Source: an uncultured Prevotellaceae bacterium (GTDB lineage Bacteria > Bacteroidota > Bacteroidia > Bacteroidales > Bacteroidaceae). From it: a stretch of 64,000 nucleotides of DNA. Below the pieces are notes generated by a model, which made no database searches, was not told the DNA's origin, and saw only the letters and a list, made by a program, of their open reading frames with translations. The DNA lies in assembly GCA_946407895.1 (NCBI GenBank), contig CAMJQA010000008.1, positions 1-64,000 of the forward strand, written 5' to 3'. Below, one piece after another: positions 35,304-45,486 of the stretch. How positions within the stretch are numbered: the stretch's first letter is position 1; every line of letters starts with the position of its first letter. A program made the position numbers and the translations under genes.

Positions 35304-37112
35304 TTAATCCGCCTCCTCCATAGTCTGCGCTATCTTGTCGGCATTCATGCTGCGGGCGCTGGCGTCGAAGATATCCTTGTACACGCCGCCTTGCCGATAC
35401 ACTTCATTGGGCGTGCCGCTCTGTACGATGCGCCCCTGCTGCAGCACGTATATCTGGTCGGCATCGATGATCTGCCCGATGTTGTGCGAGATGATGATGA
35501 CGGTGCGCCCCTGCTTGATGGCATCGATGCTGGAGCGTATCTGCTCGGTTGCAATGGCGTCAAGGCTGGCGGTGGGTTCGTCGAGGAATATGATTGGGGG
35601 GTTCTTGATGAACATGCGGGCAATGGCTACGCGCTGTTGCTGTCCGCCGCTGAGCTGCAGGGCGCTGGTCTGGAATCCCTGGGGCAGCTGGAGCACCTGG
35701 TCGAGCAAAAAGGCCTTGCGAGCGGCCTCCACGACGTCCTGGTGCGTGGCGCCGGGGTTGCCGTAGAGGATGTTCTCCTCGATGGAACCCTCGAAAATGT
35801 GGTTCTTCTGCAGCACGAGGCCTATGTTTTCGCGTAGCCGGCGCGTATCCCAGGCCGAGAGGTCGTGGCCGTCGAGCGTAATGCTTCCGCAGTCGGGCTG
35901 GTAGAACTTGTCGAGCAGATTCACTATCGTGCTCTTGCCGGCGCCGCTCAGGCCCACCAGGGCGGTGATCTTGCCGGCCGGAATGGTCAGGCTGACATTG
36001 TGGAGCGCCTTCGTGCCGCCCGGATAGGTGAAATCGACGCCCTCCATCCGGAAATCGCCCTTCACGCGCTCGGGGCGGAGCGTGCCGCACGGCTCCACCT
36101 GGTCGTCGGCCTGCAGCAGGGAGAAGAATCCCTCGGCATAGATGAGGGCATCGTTAAGGTCGTCGTATATGCGGTGCAGCTGACGTATGGGCGCGCTTAC
36201 ATTGGAGAAAAGCATTACATGATACATGATCTTGCCTATCGACATGCCCGGATAGTCGATGAGCACAAGGTAGGCCGTCAGGATGATGATGAGCACGGTG
36301 CCTATCTGCTCGAGGAAGCTCTTCACGCCGTTGAAGAAAAAGCTCTTCCGGCGGGTGTCGAGCTGCTGGGCGGTCATCGCCAACTGGATGTTCTCCTGCC
36401 TGGCGGCCTCGATGTCCTGCCTGTTGAACGACTTGATGACAGCTATGCTCTCGATGATGTTCAATATGCCCTGGCTGACGGCCTGGTGGCTCTGGAAGAT
36501 GCTCCTGCGCCCGCCCTTCATGCGGTGCGCCTGTATGTTGGTCACCCAGAAGTAGAGCGGCACAATGCACAGCGCCACTAGCCCTACGTAAACGTTGGCT
36601 GCAAACATCAGCACCAGGGCCAGCACGGCACTGGTGAAGAGCGGCAGTATCTCGATGAAGAAATTGTTCACCGTGTTGCTCAGGCTCATGATGCCGCGGT
36701 CGATGCGCGACTGCAACTTGCCCGTTTCGTTCCCCTCGGCGCTGAAGAAGGCCATGCGGAACGTGAGCAGGCGGCTGACAACCTGCAGCGAGAGGTCGCG
36801 GCTCACCAGGATGCGAAGCCGCTCGCCGAAGTAGCGCTGGCAGAACGTCACCAGCGAAGCCAGCACCTCCTTGCCCAGCAAAATAGCACTTATTGTGACC
36901 AAAATGCGTGCCGCGCGGCTCCACAGCACGTCGCCCTGCTGTATCAGCGCGTTTATGGAGTCCACCGTACGGTCGAGCACCACTGCGTTGACCTGTGCCA
37001 TCAACGATCCCACGAAGGTGAGGCTCACCGTGACGGCAATGAGCCATCGGTAGGGCTTCACGTAGGGCCACAGCTGCCTGAGCAGGCTGAAAACATTCAT
37101 CTTGTTGCTCAT
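35304..37112 (-). CDS. ABC transporter, fused permease and ATPase (MsbA/MDR-like)
   Basis: A 602-residue half-transporter exporter: six predicted membrane helices in about residues 15-320, then an ATPase with Walker A GLSGAGKST, signature LSGGQQQRVAIARM, Walker B IIFLDEPTASLD and H-loop IISHN. It should act as a homodimer and export lipids, drugs or a peptide; the sequence does not say which. There is no C39 peptidase domain at the N-terminus, so it is not a leader-cleaving bacteriocin exporter. Upstream is a 9-bp repeat array. Confidence 0.92.
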   Translation of the reverse strand: MSNKMNVFSLLRQLWPYVKPYRWLIAVTVSLTFVGSLMAQVNAVVLDRTVDSINALIQQGDVLWSRAARILVTISAILLGKEVLASLVTFCQRYFGERLRILVSRDLSLQVVSRLLTFRMAFFSAEGNETGKLQSRIDRGIMSLSNTVNNFFIEILPLFTSAVLALVLMFAANVYVGLVALCIVPLYFWVTNIQAHRMKGGRRSIFQSHQAVSQGILNIIESIAVIKSFNRQDIEAARQENIQLAMTAQQLDTRRKSFFFNGVKSFLEQIGTVLIIILTAYLVLIDYPGMSIGKIMYHVMLFSNVSAPIRQLHRIYDDLNDALIYAEGFFSLLQADDQVEPCGTLRPERVKGDFRMEGVDFTYPGGTKALHNVSLTIPAGKITALVGLSGAGKSTIVNLLDKFYQPDCGSITLDGHDLSAWDTRRLRENIGLVLQKNHIFEGSIEENILYGNPGATHQDVVEAARKAFLLDQVLQLPQGFQTSALQLSGGQQQRVAIARMFIKNPPIIFLDEPTASLDAIATEQIRSSIDAIKQGRTVIIISHNIGQIIDADQIYVLQQGRIVQSGTPNEVYRQGGVYKDIFDASARSMNADKIAQTMEEAD

Positions 37113-37113
37113 T

Positions 37114-37188
37114 GTTCTAGTTATTCTAGTTATTCTAGTTGTTCTAGTTGTTCTAGTTGTACTAGTTGTTCTAGTTATTCTAGTTATT
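37114..37188. repeat. 9-bp tandem array TTCTAGTTR
   Basis: Eight units with CTAG at exact 9-bp steps (37117 to 37180) fill the 88-nt gap between sprA and the ABC gene. Copy number may vary between strains. On the minus strand it lies in the 5' leader of the ABC gene. Confidence 0.9.
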
Positions 37189-37200
37189 CCCTGGCTCTGA

Positions 37201-40200
37201 TTACCTTGTCAGCGAGAATTTCATGCTCAGGCCGAAGTCCTGCGTCACGGTGGGATAGCTGCTGCTCGAGAGGAGGGGCTGCGAGCGCTGCCGGTCATAA
37301 TAGATGCTCAGTGTGACGTAGCGGCTCATCGTGTAGTCAATCTGTGCACTTGTCTTTATGGCCTTGCTGCCGCTGGTGGCTTCGCACAGGCTGGTCTGCA
37401 GGTCGCGCTTGATGGCGTCCTGGTTGCGCAGGCTGAAGTCGAAGCGCAGGTTCAGGTCGTGGGCAAAGCCGGAACGCGACCGGCCCGTCTGCTGCTGTTG
37501 CTGGTCGGCTCCCTGGTCGGCTTCGTCGCGCTGGCTCTTGCGGCCCTTCTTCACCTTGCTGGCTTTTGAAGCCCGGGAGCTGGCGCTGGAGCCTCCGCGT
37601 CCGAATATGCTGCCCAGCCGGAAATCGTTGATTTTGTATCCCCAGCCTACGACGATGTCCTTGCTGCCCGTTTCGTCGAGCTGTGCACTGGTCATGCTCA
37701 AGGCCATCACGCGGGTGGTCTTGTATTCCATCTTCAGCGTCATGTTGTTGTTGAACGTCATGTTCAGTCCCAGCAACGGCGAGAAGCTCTCGTTGATGGA
37801 GATGCTGCTGATGTCGTACGCCGAGTTGGGCTGGTAGAGTCCGGTGGTCGTGTTCTGGATATATCCCATGGCGCCGCCGCTGCCCATGGCCTCGATCCAG
37901 GAACTGTAAGAGTTGTACGAGCCCACGGAATACACGCTCTTGTAGGCATGGGTCAGGCTGACGCTCTTGAAGTGGTCGCGCACCCACGGCAGGTTGCTCA
38001 GGCCCTTGTAGTTGACGCTCCAGTTGGGCAGCATCTTCGACAGGGAGGGGAAGATGTCCAGCGAGTGGCTCCGCACGTCGCCGCCCGTGTAGGCGGCCAG
38101 GAAAGCGGGTATCATGACGTCGGCGCTGTAGCGGTCCACCGTGCCGTTGTCGGGATTGAAGGTGCCGTTCATGCCCGTGCCCTCGGGGTAGGTGGTATTC
38201 AGGTAGCGGGCCTCAACGCGCTGCTGCATGACGGACAGGTTGTCCTGGAAGCGGCTGAACGTGCGGCTCATGTATCCGTTGCTGGCGTTGCCCCGGCTGG
38301 CAAAGGCGGTGCGGAGGCTGATCGTAGTCATGTTGAACGACCCGGTGTGCGTAGTGGGGCTGCCTGCATACATGAACTGTATGCTCTTGTTCCTGTTGTC
38401 GGTGCGGCTCATGTTCAGGTCCACCTTGAAGTCGGTGAATGGCTCCAGGGTAACCTTCACCTGTACGTCCTCGGTTGTTGCGCTGGCCGCCGGCGTGGCC
38501 ACGCTGTCGCTGCAGAGCAGCCAGTTGTGCGACTTGGCCTTGTCGATATACGAATCGTCGACAAAACCGAAGCCGAATCCCACCCCGGGGCTGAAGATGC
38601 CGCGGTCTTTCGTCTGGCCCAGCATGTCGCCAACGTTGGGCATGAAGCCGGGCAGCGACAGGTTGTACGTATTGCGGTAGCTGACGGTGACGTTACGGAG
38701 CGACATGGCCAGCCGGGCCGCCGCCTGCAGCAGGGAGTAGCCCTTCATCTCCTCGCGAGGCTTCAGGGCGATTACGTTCAGGCGAATCTGCGTGGTGTCC
38801 TTGGGCGGGCGCTTGATGACGAGTGTATTCTCGTCCACCTTGCGGAACTTGACCTTGTATTCGTGGCCCGAGGTGTCGAGCGCACTGACGCGGATGCGCG
38901 AGCTCTTCTGATTGTGGGTGACCTTCAGCAGCGAGTCGGGGTAGAGTGTAATCTCCTGGGCAAACCCCTTCTGCTTCTTGGCATCCTCCTTCTGCTGGCT
39001 CTGCCCCTTGGCGTTGGTCTGCTTGCCGTCGGGCAACTGGTTCTTCCTGGCCAGTATGGAGTCCACGGGCACGCCCTCAGCGGCAGCCTCTGCCTCGGCC
39101 TGCTTGCGCTCGGCCCGCTCCTGCTCCCTCTTTTTCTTCTTCTCCTCCTCCTCTTTCTGCTTCTCCTGCTTCTTCTTGTTTGCTGCGTTCCTGGCGTTCG
39201 TAGCCGAGAAGCGCTGGTTCGTCTCCTTCAGGAACTTGCTGTGGTTGTAGAGCTTCTCCAGGTCGAGCTTGCCGTTCAGGTTGACGGTGCGCTGGGTGTT
39301 GATGTTGTTGCCCAGGGTGCTTCCGTCCGACATGCGGGTGCCACGCCGCCATCCGTAGGTGGCGTTGTAGGTGCCGTCCAGGCTGGCCCAGTCCAGGGCT
39401 GGAATTTTGTCCAAGGGCACCTTGTAGCTCATCTGCACGTTCTGGTTGTAGTCCAGCGGGCGGCCGAAATGGCGCAGGCTCATCTTCACGGAGTCCTTCC
39501 AGGCCGTGTATTCGTCGGGGTAGAGGTGCTTGTTCACCTGCATGTAGGGCTCCTCCACCTCGGCGCGCGTGCCGCTCTGGAACGTGAAGTGCAGGGCCTT
39601 GAAGATGTCCCAGCGGAGCTGGAAGTTGCGGTTCCACAGGAAGTTCTGGCTGAAATTGGCGGGCAACGCCGTGGGGTTCTCTATGTTGTCCAGGTCGCGT
39701 TCCTGCAGCTCGTAGTATGACCGGCTCATGTCGGTGCTGAAAGTTATGCTCTGCGGGGCGTAGGAGAGGTTCTGGGCCTTCACCAAGTCGAGCCATTTGC
39801 TTTTCGACTTCAGGTTCTTGAAGGGTTCCCATGCCTTCCAGTTCGGGCTCCAGGCGTAGTTCAGTCCGCCCTTCCAATTCTTCTCGTGCTCATAGATGGT
39901 GGTCTCGCCCTCGGTGGTTTGGTTGCTGTGGCTGTAGTTGAAGGTGAAGTTGCCCGGGTCGTAGGGCATGGGATGCTTCTTGCTGACGATGTTGATCTTC
40001 ACGCCGCTGAAGGACAGGTTCTTGCTCACCTCGGTGTGAGTGGTCAGCGACTTCAGCGAGTCGCGCTCCTGCTTGGTGGCCAGGGCATCCATGGCGTCCT
40101 TCAGCTCCATGTCCGTGTCGAAGGGGTTGTACTTGGGCTTTACGGTCTCCTTGCTGTAGCTGTAGTAGAGCGGGAAGTTCACACGCGCCTTCTCGGGCAG

Positions 40201-43200
40201 CAAGCGGCCCAGGTCTACGTTCGTGGTGATGGCATAGTTGATGTCGTCCTCGTCGGTGCGGCTCATCACGCTCTGTTCGATGCCTCCGAAGCCGGCCGTC
40301 TCCATCTGGGCGGCTACGTTGACCGAGCCGATGTCGGAAAGCTGCATGTTCAGGTTGCCCTGCGCGGCCCATCCGCCCTCGTTGGAGAACTCCTGCAGGC
40401 GCAGCTCGTTGCACCACACCTCCACGCTCTTCACCGTACGGCCATTGTTCCTGATGCCTATCATAATGGTCTTCACCTCGCCCAGCGACGGGTTGCCCAT
40501 GATGGAGATGCGGTTGCTGGGCCGTTCCTTGTCGTAGTCGGAGAAGAGCTGTGCCATGCCTATCAGTCCCAGGCTCTGCTGCGCATTGCGCGCCTTCTTC
40601 AGGCTGGTAAAGATGTCCAGGTCGATGTCTATCATGTTCTCCTGCGGCCATACGGCAGCGCATCCGGCAGTGCTCTCGGTGTCGTAGAAGCCTTCGGGAG
40701 TCAGTTGCATAGGCACTTCATACTCGTAGAAGTTGCTCTTGTAGTCGGAACCCAGTCGCAGGAAGACGCTCGTCTCGCCGTCGGCTACATTCGTAATGTC
40801 CTGGGCCAGGGCATTGGCGTGGAGGAACATCTGCAGGTGCTTGTACTTGCGCATATCGTAGGAGCAGTTCTTATAGACGGCGCGGGCGTCGCCGGGACTC
40901 AGATTGCGCACTATCATGGACATTGCCTGCTCGTTGTTCTCCACCAGCTGTGTCTCGTTGGGGTCGGTTACTCGGCTTATGCCGGGCGGCAGCACGTAGT
41001 TGACGGGTTCCTTGTCGTTGTTCTCCTCGATATTGACGGTGCTGACCTCCAGGGTGCCGCTCGTAGCCGGTGCCTCGCCCACGTAGAGCTGCTGCTCGTA
41101 GGTGCGCCAGTCGCCGTGCACAAGGTCCAGGGTGGCCAGCCTGAGGATGACATCCTCCTGGAAACCAGTCATGAACATGCGCATGAAGCGGATGCTGGTG
41201 AAGTCGTTGATGTTGCCCTCCTTCTTCTCGTATTCGTCCAGGGGCACGCGGAATAGGTACCATGTACATTCCTCGGTAGAGCCGTTGCGCAGCTTCACAC
41301 TGGCCGTCCGCTTGTCGGCAATGTAGTTGCGGCCCACCACCATATCCTCGGGCCGGATGCTGATGTGGTACTGATAGTACTTCTCGTATTCGTTCAGCGT
41401 ATAGTCCTGGTTGATGTCCTCCACGTCGGGCGTGCTCTTCCAGGCTGTTTCGTAGCTCTCGGGGTTGGTATCGCTGTCGGCACTGTTGCCCTGCGGCATA
41501 TTGATGCGCTTGTAGCGGTCCAGGATGCTGGTCTGTGCCTGGTCGTAGTCGGTGCCGCGATAGTAGTGGTAGTTGTCGTTGGCCGGGTCGGCATAGATGC
41601 TGTCGAATACCTGGGCATTCACATGACTGCGAATCTGCTGCAGGTAGTCCATATAGGTACCGAACTGCTGTTCCTCGGTGTCGGTAAGACCGTTCAGGCC
41701 GACATCCTGTCGCGCACGCGCTCCGCGTTCATTATTAAACGCGTAGGTTACGCTGGTTGTGTTTGGCACGCGTCCCCAGAGGCCCTCGGTCCAGTACTGG
41801 CTGTTGCCGTCCACCGGCATGCCGCTCTCGAAGTACTTCTTGCCGTCCTTCAGTATATCCTCGCTCACCTCGCCCAGGTTGATGTAGAAGTCGCCTCCGT
41901 GGTCGCCGGCTGCGTCTTTCTTGTAGATGAAGGGGTCCATCATCCAGAACTCTATGTACTGGATGTTCTGTGCCTCGAAGTCGGCGTTGTCCAGTTTGCG
42001 CATCATGCCGCCCCACCGGCTGCGGGGGTTGTTGAGGCGTCCGCTCTGGTCTACGTCGGTTGTCAGGTTGTATGCGCCTCGCTCGTTGGGATAGAAGGCC
42101 AGGTTCAGCACGTTCAGGCTGCTGGCGCTGGTATAGCTGTTCTGCGCCTTGCGCGGATAGAGCTCTCGCTCGAATACCTCTCGCACGTAATGATTTGAGA
42201 GCTGTTTCAAGTCGCTCTTGATGTGGCTTGGCGTCAGGGTGCTGCTGCGGCGCGTGAAGATGGGGTCAACATAGTACCAGGCCAGCAGGGCGCGGTTGTA
42301 GCCGTAGGAGAGGTCGTTCGACAGCTTGCTCTCGGCAAACATGCTGGGCGTGCTGGACATCGTCCAGTAGGTGGGTTGGGAGAGGCTTGTCTTCGAACTG
42401 CTCTGCTCGAAGTCGTCAAGGTACGAGGCGCCGCCCTGTATGCTCTTGTTCACGCCGGCCATCAGCTGGGCCACCTCGCCGTTGAAGGTTATCTGGCTGG
42501 GCTGTGTGGCCTGGATGAGGGGCAGCTTGTCTATCATGTTGGTGAGCCACTGACTCTCGCGCTTCCAGCTGACATGCCCGCCCCAGAGGGTGTTCTTCAG
42601 CGGCTCGCTGCCCATATTCACCTTTGTGGTAAGGGGCTGTTCGCTCAGGTACATCAGCGTTCCGCCGAAGGTCAGGTTCTTGTTCAGCTCATAGTCCATG
42701 TTCATTCCCACCATCGTCTTTCGCTGCATGCCGTAGTTGTCGTTGCTCTCCACGCTGGCGTGGATGTTGGTGCCGGCATCGATGAGGCTCTGGTTGATGA
42801 TGGTGACGCGGCCCATACTGTAATCGACCGTATAGTCGGAGTTCTCGGTAAGCGTAACACCGCCTGCCGTAACGCGGACGGAGCCCTGGGCTATGTTCGT
42901 TACGCCCAGGTCTATCTCGGCTGCGCTGTTGCCGGTGTAGTGTCCGGTCAGCATATACTTGTCGTGCTCGGCTATCTGCTTGGCTACGGTCTTGGTGCTG
43001 TCGTAGAGTTCCTCGAAGCAGTACTTGTCGGCCAGGGCTTCGTTGCCTATCCATTTGCGCAGGTGGCGTCCGAAGGGCTCGGTCACGGGGAAGATGATGC
43101 GCCCCTTCTGTATGGTGAAGCCTTCAACGTAGTCGAACTGTCCGTTGGGGTTGGCGTTGTTGTTGGCATCCAGGCGGTCCAGGTTCAGGGCCTTCAGCAG

Positions 43201-45108
43201 AGTTGTATTCTTCAGGCTCTCCTCGGGCAGGTAAGTGAGATAGACGCCTGTGCTGTCGCTCAGGTACTTGACGTCGAGGCGGAACTTCTCCTTCTGCACA
43301 GTGCTGGCTCCCAGGTAATATACGTTCTTCATCATCAGTCGCCAGGTGGGCAGCGAGGGGCTTCCCGTAGTGCCCTTCAGCAGCTTTACGTAGAGGGTCT
43401 GCTTGTTGTTGCTGATGTCGCTGGCAAACTCACCTACCTGGTAGGTGTTGCCATTGTAGGTGTATTCGTAGGCAACGGCCAGCACATCGTCGGTCTGCAG
43501 GGTGTTGTTCAGGCTGACGTAGCCCAGGCTGGTGTTGACTGTATATTCGCTGGAGTTCAGCTTGCGGGCCGACTGCAGCTTCTCGTAGTCCACCGAGCCC
43601 TCGAAGTCGCCCATGCCGTCGAGCACGGTCGTGGCCTGGCTGATGTCGCGTGCCTCGGGATAGTCGTTTACGAGTATCTCGTATTCGTCGTTGGTGCGGT
43701 TGCTGGGCACGGTTGTGTTGGAGGCGCTCCACCTGGGGTTGCTGATGTAGGCCGATTCGCCCAGGTCGGCCAGGGCTATGATGTTGCGGTTGCCCGATGT
43801 GTTGCCGCTCTTGTTGGTGACCCAGATTTCTACGCGCTTGATGGTGATGCCGCTTGCTATGGTGGGCAGCGTCTGCATGCTGCGGTCGAACTGCTCGCGG
43901 AAGAAGTGGGAGAGGAAGAAGTGGCGGTTCTCCTCGTAGTTGGTGGCGCTGAACTCGAAGGTGTTCTGCTGGCTGCCTCCCTTGCTGCTTACACTGGTGC
44001 TGGCGCTCTTCTTCTGGCTCACTACCGTCTGCAGCTTCAGCTTGCCGAACTGCAGGTCGGTCCTGAGTCCGAAGAGGCTGCTGATGCCGGGCACCAGGCC
44101 TACGTTGCTGGGGAAGGATACGTTGCCTGCCTCGATGAGCTTGACGATATCGTCCTCCTTGCCGTCGTACTTCAGCTTCAGGCTCTGCGTGTCGAAGTCC
44201 ATCGTGGCGTCTGTATTGTAGTTCAGGTTCAGGTTGATCTTGTCGCCCACCTTGCCGTTCAGGCTCAGGTTGATCTTCTCGTCGAAGTCGAAGCCGAACG
44301 TTTTCCTTCGGCTGGCAGCCAGGGCGGGGTTGTCCACCTTCTTCATGTTGGCGCCCATCTTCAGCTCGGCGCTTCCCTGCGTCTTCAGCTGCACGCCGCC
44401 GGGGCCGAATATCTTCTCGGCCGGGCCCAGGTCGAAGTGCATGTCTGTAAAGTCGAACTTGCTGGTTCCCTCGTTCTCGAAGGCCTCGCGGTTCTTTTGC
44501 TGGTAGTATCGGCTCATGCTTTGGCGCAGGCTCCACTTCTGGAACTCCTCGGGTGTCATCAGTATGGGTGCATCCAGGTAGCTTGTGGCTATGCCCAGGG
44601 TCATTCCTGCCTGTCCGGGCACGCCTGTTCCCATGCTTGCGGCTATGCTGTTCTGTGTGTTGTTGGCCGAGCCGGAACTGTTCTTTCCGCGCGACGAGCT
44701 GCTGCTGTTGCGGCTCGACTGGCTGCTGCGGCTGTTCTGCGAGCTGCGGCTCGACTGGGTGTTGCGGTTGGCCTGGGTGTTTCGGCTGGCTGTGCGCTGA
44801 GTGCCCTTGCTGCCCGAGGGGGCTTCTCCTCCTACGCTCGTGCCAAGGCTGTAGGTGTCATCCTTCTCGTCATAGGTTACGGTTGTCTGCAGGTTGTCGG
44901 GGTCTTTCAGGTCGGCCGTCTTCTGCTTCAGGTCTTTTGTGTCCTGCGGTGCTGTCTTCTTCACGCTGAAGCGCGCCTTTTTCTTCGGCTTCGTGGTGTC
45001 GGCCGGAGCCTCCAGGCCGCCTGGCGAAGGCATATACGAATGGGTGGCCCACAACAGGTTTACGCTGAGGGTCACCAACAGAATCGCTATGATTTTTCGC
45101 GCGTTCAC
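37201..45108 (-). CDS. sprA: T9SS translocon protein SprA (Sov)
   Basis: SprA is the giant outer-membrane channel of the type IX secretion system. Here it has about 2635 residues. The frame opens at 45303, but the signal peptide reads VNARKIIAILLVTLSVNLLW, so I take the GTG at 45108; the earlier part lies over a repeat. Features: a Ser/Asn/Gln/Arg-rich stretch (about residues 99-156), SprA-like beta-strand regions such as LNLNYNTDATMDFDTQSLKL, and a Lys/Glu-rich segment (about 1974-2010) that may form a coiled coil exposed in the periplasm. It is divergent from ruvA, a neighbour pair also known in flavobacteria. Five likely substrates with a common tail are encoded in this window. Confidence 0.93.
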   Translation of the reverse strand: MNARKIIAILLVTLSVNLLWATHSYMPSPGGLEAPADTTKPKKKARFSVKKTAPQDTKDLKQKTADLKDPDNLQTTVTYDEKDDTYSLGTSVGGEAPSGSKGTQRTASRNTQANRNTQSSRSSQNSRSSQSSRNSSSSSRGKNSSGSANNTQNSIAASMGTGVPGQAGMTLGIATSYLDAPILMTPEEFQKWSLRQSMSRYYQQKNREAFENEGTSKFDFTDMHFDLGPAEKIFGPGGVQLKTQGSAELKMGANMKKVDNPALAASRRKTFGFDFDEKINLSLNGKVGDKINLNLNYNTDATMDFDTQSLKLKYDGKEDDIVKLIEAGNVSFPSNVGLVPGISSLFGLRTDLQFGKLKLQTVVSQKKSASTSVSSKGGSQQNTFEFSATNYEENRHFFLSHFFREQFDRSMQTLPTIASGITIKRVEIWVTNKSGNTSGNRNIIALADLGESAYISNPRWSASNTTVPSNRTNDEYEILVNDYPEARDISQATTVLDGMGDFEGSVDYEKLQSARKLNSSEYTVNTSLGYVSLNNTLQTDDVLAVAYEYTYNGNTYQVGEFASDISNNKQTLYVKLLKGTTGSPSLPTWRLMMKNVYYLGASTVQKEKFRLDVKYLSDSTGVYLTYLPEESLKNTTLLKALNLDRLDANNNANPNGQFDYVEGFTIQKGRIIFPVTEPFGRHLRKWIGNEALADKYCFEELYDSTKTVAKQIAEHDKYMLTGHYTGNSAAEIDLGVTNIAQGSVRVTAGGVTLTENSDYTVDYSMGRVTIINQSLIDAGTNIHASVESNDNYGMQRKTMVGMNMDYELNKNLTFGGTLMYLSEQPLTTKVNMGSEPLKNTLWGGHVSWKRESQWLTNMIDKLPLIQATQPSQITFNGEVAQLMAGVNKSIQGGASYLDDFEQSSSKTSLSQPTYWTMSSTPSMFAESKLSNDLSYGYNRALLAWYYVDPIFTRRSSTLTPSHIKSDLKQLSNHYVREVFERELYPRKAQNSYTSASSLNVLNLAFYPNERGAYNLTTDVDQSGRLNNPRSRWGGMMRKLDNADFEAQNIQYIEFWMMDPFIYKKDAAGDHGGDFYINLGEVSEDILKDGKKYFESGMPVDGNSQYWTEGLWGRVPNTTSVTYAFNNERGARARQDVGLNGLTDTEEQQFGTYMDYLQQIRSHVNAQVFDSIYADPANDNYHYYRGTDYDQAQTSILDRYKRINMPQGNSADSDTNPESYETAWKSTPDVEDINQDYTLNEYEKYYQYHISIRPEDMVVGRNYIADKRTASVKLRNGSTEECTWYLFRVPLDEYEKKEGNINDFTSIRFMRMFMTGFQEDVILRLATLDLVHGDWRTYEQQLYVGEAPATSGTLEVSTVNIEENNDKEPVNYVLPPGISRVTDPNETQLVENNEQAMSMIVRNLSPGDARAVYKNCSYDMRKYKHLQMFLHANALAQDITNVADGETSVFLRLGSDYKSNFYEYEVPMQLTPEGFYDTESTAGCAAVWPQENMIDIDLDIFTSLKKARNAQQSLGLIGMAQLFSDYDKERPSNRISIMGNPSLGEVKTIMIGIRNNGRTVKSVEVWCNELRLQEFSNEGGWAAQGNLNMQLSDIGSVNVAAQMETAGFGGIEQSVMSRTDEDDINYAITTNVDLGRLLPEKARVNFPLYYSYSKETVKPKYNPFDTDMELKDAMDALATKQERDSLKSLTTHTEVSKNLSFSGVKINIVSKKHPMPYDPGNFTFNYSHSNQTTEGETTIYEHEKNWKGGLNYAWSPNWKAWEPFKNLKSKSKWLDLVKAQNLSYAPQSITFSTDMSRSYYELQERDLDNIENPTALPANFSQNFLWNRNFQLRWDIFKALHFTFQSGTRAEVEEPYMQVNKHLYPDEYTAWKDSVKMSLRHFGRPLDYNQNVQMSYKVPLDKIPALDWASLDGTYNATYGWRRGTRMSDGSTLGNNINTQRTVNLNGKLDLEKLYNHSKFLKETNQRFSATNARNAANKKKQEKQKEEEEKKKKREQERAERKQAEAEAAAEGVPVDSILARKNQLPDGKQTNAKGQSQQKEDAKKQKGFAQEITLYPDSLLKVTHNQKSSRIRVSALDTSGHEYKVKFRKVDENTLVIKRPPKDTTQIRLNVIALKPREEMKGYSLLQAAARLAMSLRNVTVSYRNTYNLSLPGFMPNVGDMLGQTKDRGIFSPGVGFGFGFVDDSYIDKAKSHNWLLCSDSVATPAASATTEDVQVKVTLEPFTDFKVDLNMSRTDNRNKSIQFMYAGSPTTHTGSFNMTTISLRTAFASRGNASNGYMSRTFSRFQDNLSVMQQRVEARYLNTTYPEGTGMNGTFNPDNGTVDRYSADVMIPAFLAAYTGGDVRSHSLDIFPSLSKMLPNWSVNYKGLSNLPWVRDHFKSVSLTHAYKSVYSVGSYNSYSSWIEAMGSGGAMGYIQNTTTGLYQPNSAYDISSISINESFSPLLGLNMTFNNNMTLKMEYKTTRVMALSMTSAQLDETGSKDIVVGWGYKINDFRLGSIFGRGGSSASSRASKASKVKKGRKSQRDEADQGADQQQQQTGRSRSGFAHDLNLRFDFSLRNQDAIKRDLQTSLCEATSGSKAIKTSAQIDYTMSRYVTLSIYYDRQRSQPLLSSSSYPTVTQDFGLSMKFSLTR

Positions 45109-45303
45109 GATTATATAAACGTGCGCAAGGCCATTTTTATTATACCGAACCCCAAAAAAAGTTGATTTCCGCACAAACTTTCGTGTTTTTCTCAAAGGCC
45201 ATTGTGTTTTGTTTGGAAGGGCTTTGTGCTTTTCCTGAATGGGCTTTTCGCTAAATTTCAAAGGCTTTTGCGCAAATCTGTACCTCCACTCTCTTCTATC
45301 CAA

Positions 45304-45368
45304 ACCCGGGTATTTTTCAATTTATACCCGCCTCCCGCAGAATTTAAACCCGCCTCTGGCAAAAAATG
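45304..45368. repeat. Three 22-bp tandem units (ACCCGGGT element), copy 2
   Basis: Same length (65 bp), phase and end (CTGGCAAAAAATG) as 22163-22227; units at 45304, 45326 and 45348, with the centre of units two and three changed to ACCCGCCT. It lies in the 378-nt gap between sprA and ruvA, which otherwise holds only the ruvA promoter and A/T-rich sequence. Confidence 0.85.
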
Positions 45369-45418
45369 CTCTGTTTTTCGCCAAGATTTGTACATTAGCA
45401 AAATTTAATTTGGAATTA

Positions 45419-45450
45419 TTTTGTCAATCTCCTGCTTATTTGTAACTTCG
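45419..45450 (+). promoter_or_regulatory. Promoter of ruvA
   Basis: TTTTG 45419-45423, 19 nt, TAACTTCG 45443-45450; ATG 36 nt later. Confidence 0.75.
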
Positions 45451-45486
45451 CGCCCTGAAAATCGAATATAGAGTTTAAAAAGGCCT

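Noticed and set aside
35304-37112. ABC exporter as the export pump for the 60-residue peptides
   Set aside because: It has no C39 leader peptidase, lies 17 kb away on its own transcript and resembles general lipid/drug exporters.
45109-45303. 65-residue N-terminal extension of SprA
   Set aside because: It lies over an intergenic repeat, and the signal peptide begins only at the GTG at 45108.
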